Below, in pieces: positions 60,331 through 64,000 of a stretch of DNA of 64,000 nt. A model generated the notes under the pieces. It was not told the origin of the DNA and did not search any database. It saw only the letters and a program-made list of their open reading frames with translations. The position numbers and the translations under genes are program-made. Location of the stretch: the NCBI GenBank assembly GCA_001683735.1, contig LUGG01000004.1, positions 186,001 through 250,000 on the forward strand, given 5' to 3'. This DNA is from Grifola frondosa (taxonomy: Eukaryota > Basidiomycota > Agaricomycetes > Polyporales > Grifolaceae). Each line of letters starts with the position of its first letter. Within the stretch, counting starts at the first letter, position 1.

Positions 60331-63300
60331 TCATGCTTGCTGCCTGCCGGTACGCTGCATCTTCTGCAGCGCAGGTCGAGCCTCTTCCAAGCGATCCTCT
60401 GCGACATCAAACGTAACTCCAGGACGGCGACGACGCCACGTCCCGCGGTCCCGAAATTCGGCCTCCTCTTTGTTCCGCCACTCCTGCGCGGCGACCATGG
60501 GATCGCGGAGCGGAGGAGAAGGTCTTCCTGCAGTCGAGCTTCTTGTGGAGTCTGCGCCTGTACGAATTGTATTGGCCTGATGGACATTGTCAATGATAAG
60601 TCGATCAGAGTATTGTAGATGTGTTACTCACGATAGTCCCGTCTACTGCCTCTACTGATGCGGCGGATACAGTACGATGTCGCTTGGACAGGAGGCGGAA
60701 AGGCGTGAACATCTTCCCTCCTGGACTCTTCCTTCCTGACACAGCAGGCACAGGAGTCGGTGCAGCAATGGGGGCAGCTCCTCTGGTATGTGCGGGCGGG
60801 GCAACGACCGGTACACTTTGGGAAGCGGTACGAGGTGTAGCACTTTGCGGGGCAGCGGCGCTGGGAGGAGGAGCGGCCGTAACAACGGGAGTCCCACTTG
60901 GATGTGAAAGATTACGCTGACGGGGCTGATCCGCAGGTCTCGTAGTCATAGGAGGCCCACGCGCATCCTGTTTCGGAGGGGAAGATCTAGAGCGAAAGAG
61001 GCCGAAAAAGCCGCTTCTTTTCTTGGTCTCCTTCTCCGTCTCTTTAGAGGACCTATCCACAGAGGAATGCACCGTGGTGGATCCTGGTGCTGAGACTTGC
61101 GGAAGCATGGAAGGTGTCAACGACGATGGGGTGAGTAGCAGATCCGCTGGAGGAGCAGGAGATGGCGCTGTCCGAGAAGGAAGATGAGTTCTGGACGTCG
61201 CTTGAGTAGAAGGGTATACGGAAGCGTTTGTACGACCACCTTGGGCATGCTGTGGATCAGATACTGTACGTGAATGGGAGGCTGGGAACGAAGGTGCCGA
61301 ACGACCTGACGGTATAGGATAGGTCTGCGTTCGATTAGGTTGAGGGAGTGAGGATGGAAGTGTGGAAGGTATCTTGGAGGAAGGAGCTGATACGTCGTAG
61401 TGTTGGCGCGCAGGTGTGGGGACGGGAGATGGGGCGGATCGAGATGGTACACGATGCCCAGAGGGAGTCGAAGTCGTGGCAGAAGCCGGGACAACTTGTA
61501 TGCCATCCGGGGCATGCATAGCATACTCTGACGCTTGCGCCCGCCCCGGCGGCTGGGAAGAGCTCACAACTTGACTCGATGATGTACCAGGGACTCGAGG
61601 ATTATACTGATATTCATATGAAGGTGTCGCACCGGCAGATGACATCGCAGGCCGTGAGGATGCAATAGGCGTTTGAGTGCTATATGACTGAGAATGCTGC
61701 GCTGTCAATACATAGGATGATGGTACAGAGTATGCTGGAGGTGGCGATCGGTATCGAGTTATGTCTGGGTATCCGGAATTAGACGGACGTGTGACTGTGT
61801 CTGGGCGTGAAGTGACATGAGGTTGTGCATTGGCAACACCAGAGCGGTGAGGCAAAGGCTGCTGTCCAGAATTAGCGGTAGGGGACGGTTTTGACGGGGG
61901 CGTTTGAGTGATAGTGTCATTAGAACCATTACGATGTTGTGAATGCAAACGTGACTCTGGAGAATGTTTCGGCGTATTCGAAGCAGCGGGAACAGCGTGG
62001 TACATCCCTGGGGTGCGCAAGGAGTCTGCCGAAGCATTCCGTGGAGAGTGCGTTGACGTGTTCTGAATGGCCGATACAAATTGGCCCGGCATATGAGCCG
62101 CCGCCAGCGGAGGGTTCAGCGATTGACTATAGCGAGCAGGTGACTGATACATCACGTTCGTCGTGGATGTATGCGCAGGCATTTCCCTTGAATTCACAGG
62201 GTACGTATGCGAGCGTGAAGGATAAGACGGCACTGAATCTAATGCCTGCATGGAGGGGGCAACCGGAGGTTTGGGTGAGCGTGGATCATACGACTGTTCA
62301 TTGTAGACCTGGTTACTTGGTATCGCTGTGTGAGAAGGACCTGCCAGAGATTGGACATATTGGCTTGAAAGATTGCCTAATGGATACGGGGTCGAAGGCG
62401 AAGCAGGTGCATTTGGTTGGCCAGGATATCGTACTCCGCCAGGTGAACCGTGAGGATGCGAAGCAGGAGCGGCAGGATCTGTCCGACGGGAATAGTCCGA
62501 AATCCCATGCACCCCGGTATGGGCTTTTGAGGTTGAGGCCAAAGGGGAGTCTTCTACCACCGGAAATCTGGATGACGTATGCTGAGACGTTGATGGAACG
62601 CTCTGCCCTGTACTAGGAGCCGATGTTCGTGGTCGGTCGACAACTGGCTCTATGGGCATCTTCTGAGAAGAAGGAAGAGCCGTATCCTTATTTTGCGTGG
62701 CTGTAGATGTGGCTTCGGCACCACTGAGCGGCATTGAACCCGGTGCAGGAGAGCGATACGTATCCAGAGACGCATGACGAGCCGGTGAGTATGAATATGA
62801 AGTGGCAGGCTGTGGCACATATGGCTGTTCTACGGAAGTTTGGACGCCATGGACAGCCGACTTGTACGTCTGAGCTCGAGGGTCCCCTGATTGATATTGG
62901 CCCGAAGATTGACCGTTTTGCAAATATGGGGTGGTTGACATCCCTGTACTCCGGCCTGCCGCTTGGTTTGTGAGGGGAACAGCCGCGGAAGGCATCGAAA
63001 CGTTGGTGTTTTGAGGGATAGACATAGAAACCAATGACCGAATTGCGGCGTCGGCAGTCTGATTTGTTTGCGCTACAGGATATGTAGCCGTGGATGGGGC
63101 TACCGCGGTATGAGAGCTATGTGATGGAGCCTGTCGCAAATCTGACAACAGCGATGACTGCTGCATAGTCGATGGCGGCAGGTGAATCCCTGTAGTCGCA
63201 TCGCTAGCGGAACTGCTCTGATGTACCGCAGCGTTGGCAGTGGTAATGGTCGCACTATACGAGACTTGCACTGACGGTTGTTGAGTATGGTATGACGCAA

Positions 63301-64000
63301 GCTGGACGCGACCCATAGCATCGTACGAATACGACGCCGACGGAGCAGCCGCTGGGAAAACCTTGGGACTTTGAGGATCAGCCGGACCCTGTCCAGCTCG
63401 AATACTGACTATGTGTGATGCAGAGCGTTGAGAGGTGGTTAGACCTACGGGTAAGGTAGGCTTGCCTGAAGGCACAGACGACTGTACAGGTGCAGCACTC
63501 GGAGGGAACTGCACCGTGTCTGATGGTCTCTGGGACGGCGATTCTCGAGATTGGGGAAGCGCCAAACTCGTAGACGAGGAGTGTTTTGGTTGTCTCATCT
63601 GCTCACGATTGGTAAACAAATCGCGAAAGGGTTATCAATACTCGCCTGCTGATACCAAGTATTGCCGACTTCTTGGTTGCTTGAGTATCCTAGCTGAGCC
63701 GCGACTGCTGCCGAGTTAGATTCATAGACCACTGTAGCCCTGGCAAGACCGGAAGATTCTCCAGGCGTACGACTAATTTTCCGCTGATCCAAAACATATC
63801 AGAGACAGATACGAAATGCAGACTGCAAAAACTTACGCGCTCTCGAGTGGTTGCTCGTTCGTTCTCACTACCTGAAGGACCCGACGGATTGTTGTCTCCC
63901 TTCTGTTCCTTCAACAAGTACCGTTTCTCGGTTGCCGGCCGTTTCTACAACATTAATGAGATGGACTAAGAATAGCGCAACCAACGCACACTTACACGCT
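60331..64000 (-). CDS. Large Ser/Pro/Thr-rich protein, 5' end beyond the window
   Basis: Exons on the complement are 63996-64000 (continuing off the edge), 63837-63944, 63646-63783, 60632-63598 and 60331-60576; phases are exact from 63944 on. The 2,967-base exon encodes almost 1,000 disordered residues rich in Ser, Pro, Thr and Gln, with a basic KKRSGFFGLFRSRSSPPKQ island and a GGKMFTPFRLLSKRHR patch. The last exon adds a charged helix-like end (WRNKEEAEFRDRGTWRRR, then RLEEARPALQKM). The intron between 63599 and 63645 uses a GC donor (GCGAGT). I do not recognise the family; the N-terminal domain that would identify it is missing. Confidence 0.8.

Overview
This window comes from the nuclear genome of a filamentous basidiomycete, most likely an agaricomycete. 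Genes are densely packed on both strands. Almost every gene is split by many short introns of about 45 to 70 bases with GTRNGT-like donors and YAG acceptors. Codon use is GC-rich, and protein families are fungal (Nop2, Prp28, Yos9, Pmp3, Hal-type kinase, fungal SRPK kinases). There are no operons. Exon structures below were worked out by hand from reading frame, splice sites and conserved motifs, and in most genes the exon phases add up exactly.

Layout. 0-5.5 kb: a MITE-like element, a small membrane protein, a FUN14 mitochondrial protein, a tail-to-tail pair of identical intron-containing tRNA-Leu(AAG) genes, and NOP2. 6-14 kb: a SUR7/PalI-like membrane protein, a highly expressed-looking Ala/Glu-rich protein, eIF2B-epsilon (GCD6) and PMP3 with a 5-base microexon. 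14-21 kb: two duplicated alpha/beta-hydrolases resembling kynurenine formamidase, a truncated third copy, an SRPK-like kinase between them, and kynureninase (BNA5). 21-28 kb: an Sso1-type syntaxin, an aldo-keto reductase with a decayed copy behind it, and asparagine synthetase. 28-37 kb: a RhoGEF, a METTL21-like methyltransferase, an EF-hand-like acidic protein and PRP28. 37-40 kb: a long stretch with no recognisable gene. 40-50 kb: a Hal-type kinase, the ER lectin Yos9/OS-9, an AT-hook protein and kynurenine 3-monooxygenase (BNA4). 50-64 kb: PI synthase (PIS1), a large mitochondrial-type AAA ATPase, NSE1, PS synthase (CHO1), PRI2, and a Ser/Pro-rich protein that runs off the right edge.

Connections. 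Enzymes for three consecutive kynurenine-pathway steps (formamidase-like, 3-monooxygenase, kynureninase) lie within 35 kb, although most fungi scatter them. PIS1 and CHO1, both of which consume CDP-diacylglycerol, are 6 kb apart. Everything else is unrelated housekeeping.

Quality warning. About ten otherwise well-conserved genes, including normally essential ones (PRP28, PRI2, NSE1), each carry one or more single-base reading-frame breaks. Most lie in C or G runs, and exon phases become exact if one base is restored. This looks like uncorrected homopolymer error rather than a set of pseudogenes. I did not find a convincing undescribed biological system. The best leads are the kynurenine neighbourhood with its amplified hydrolase, the PMP3 microexon, and the kinase lodged inside the duplicated block.
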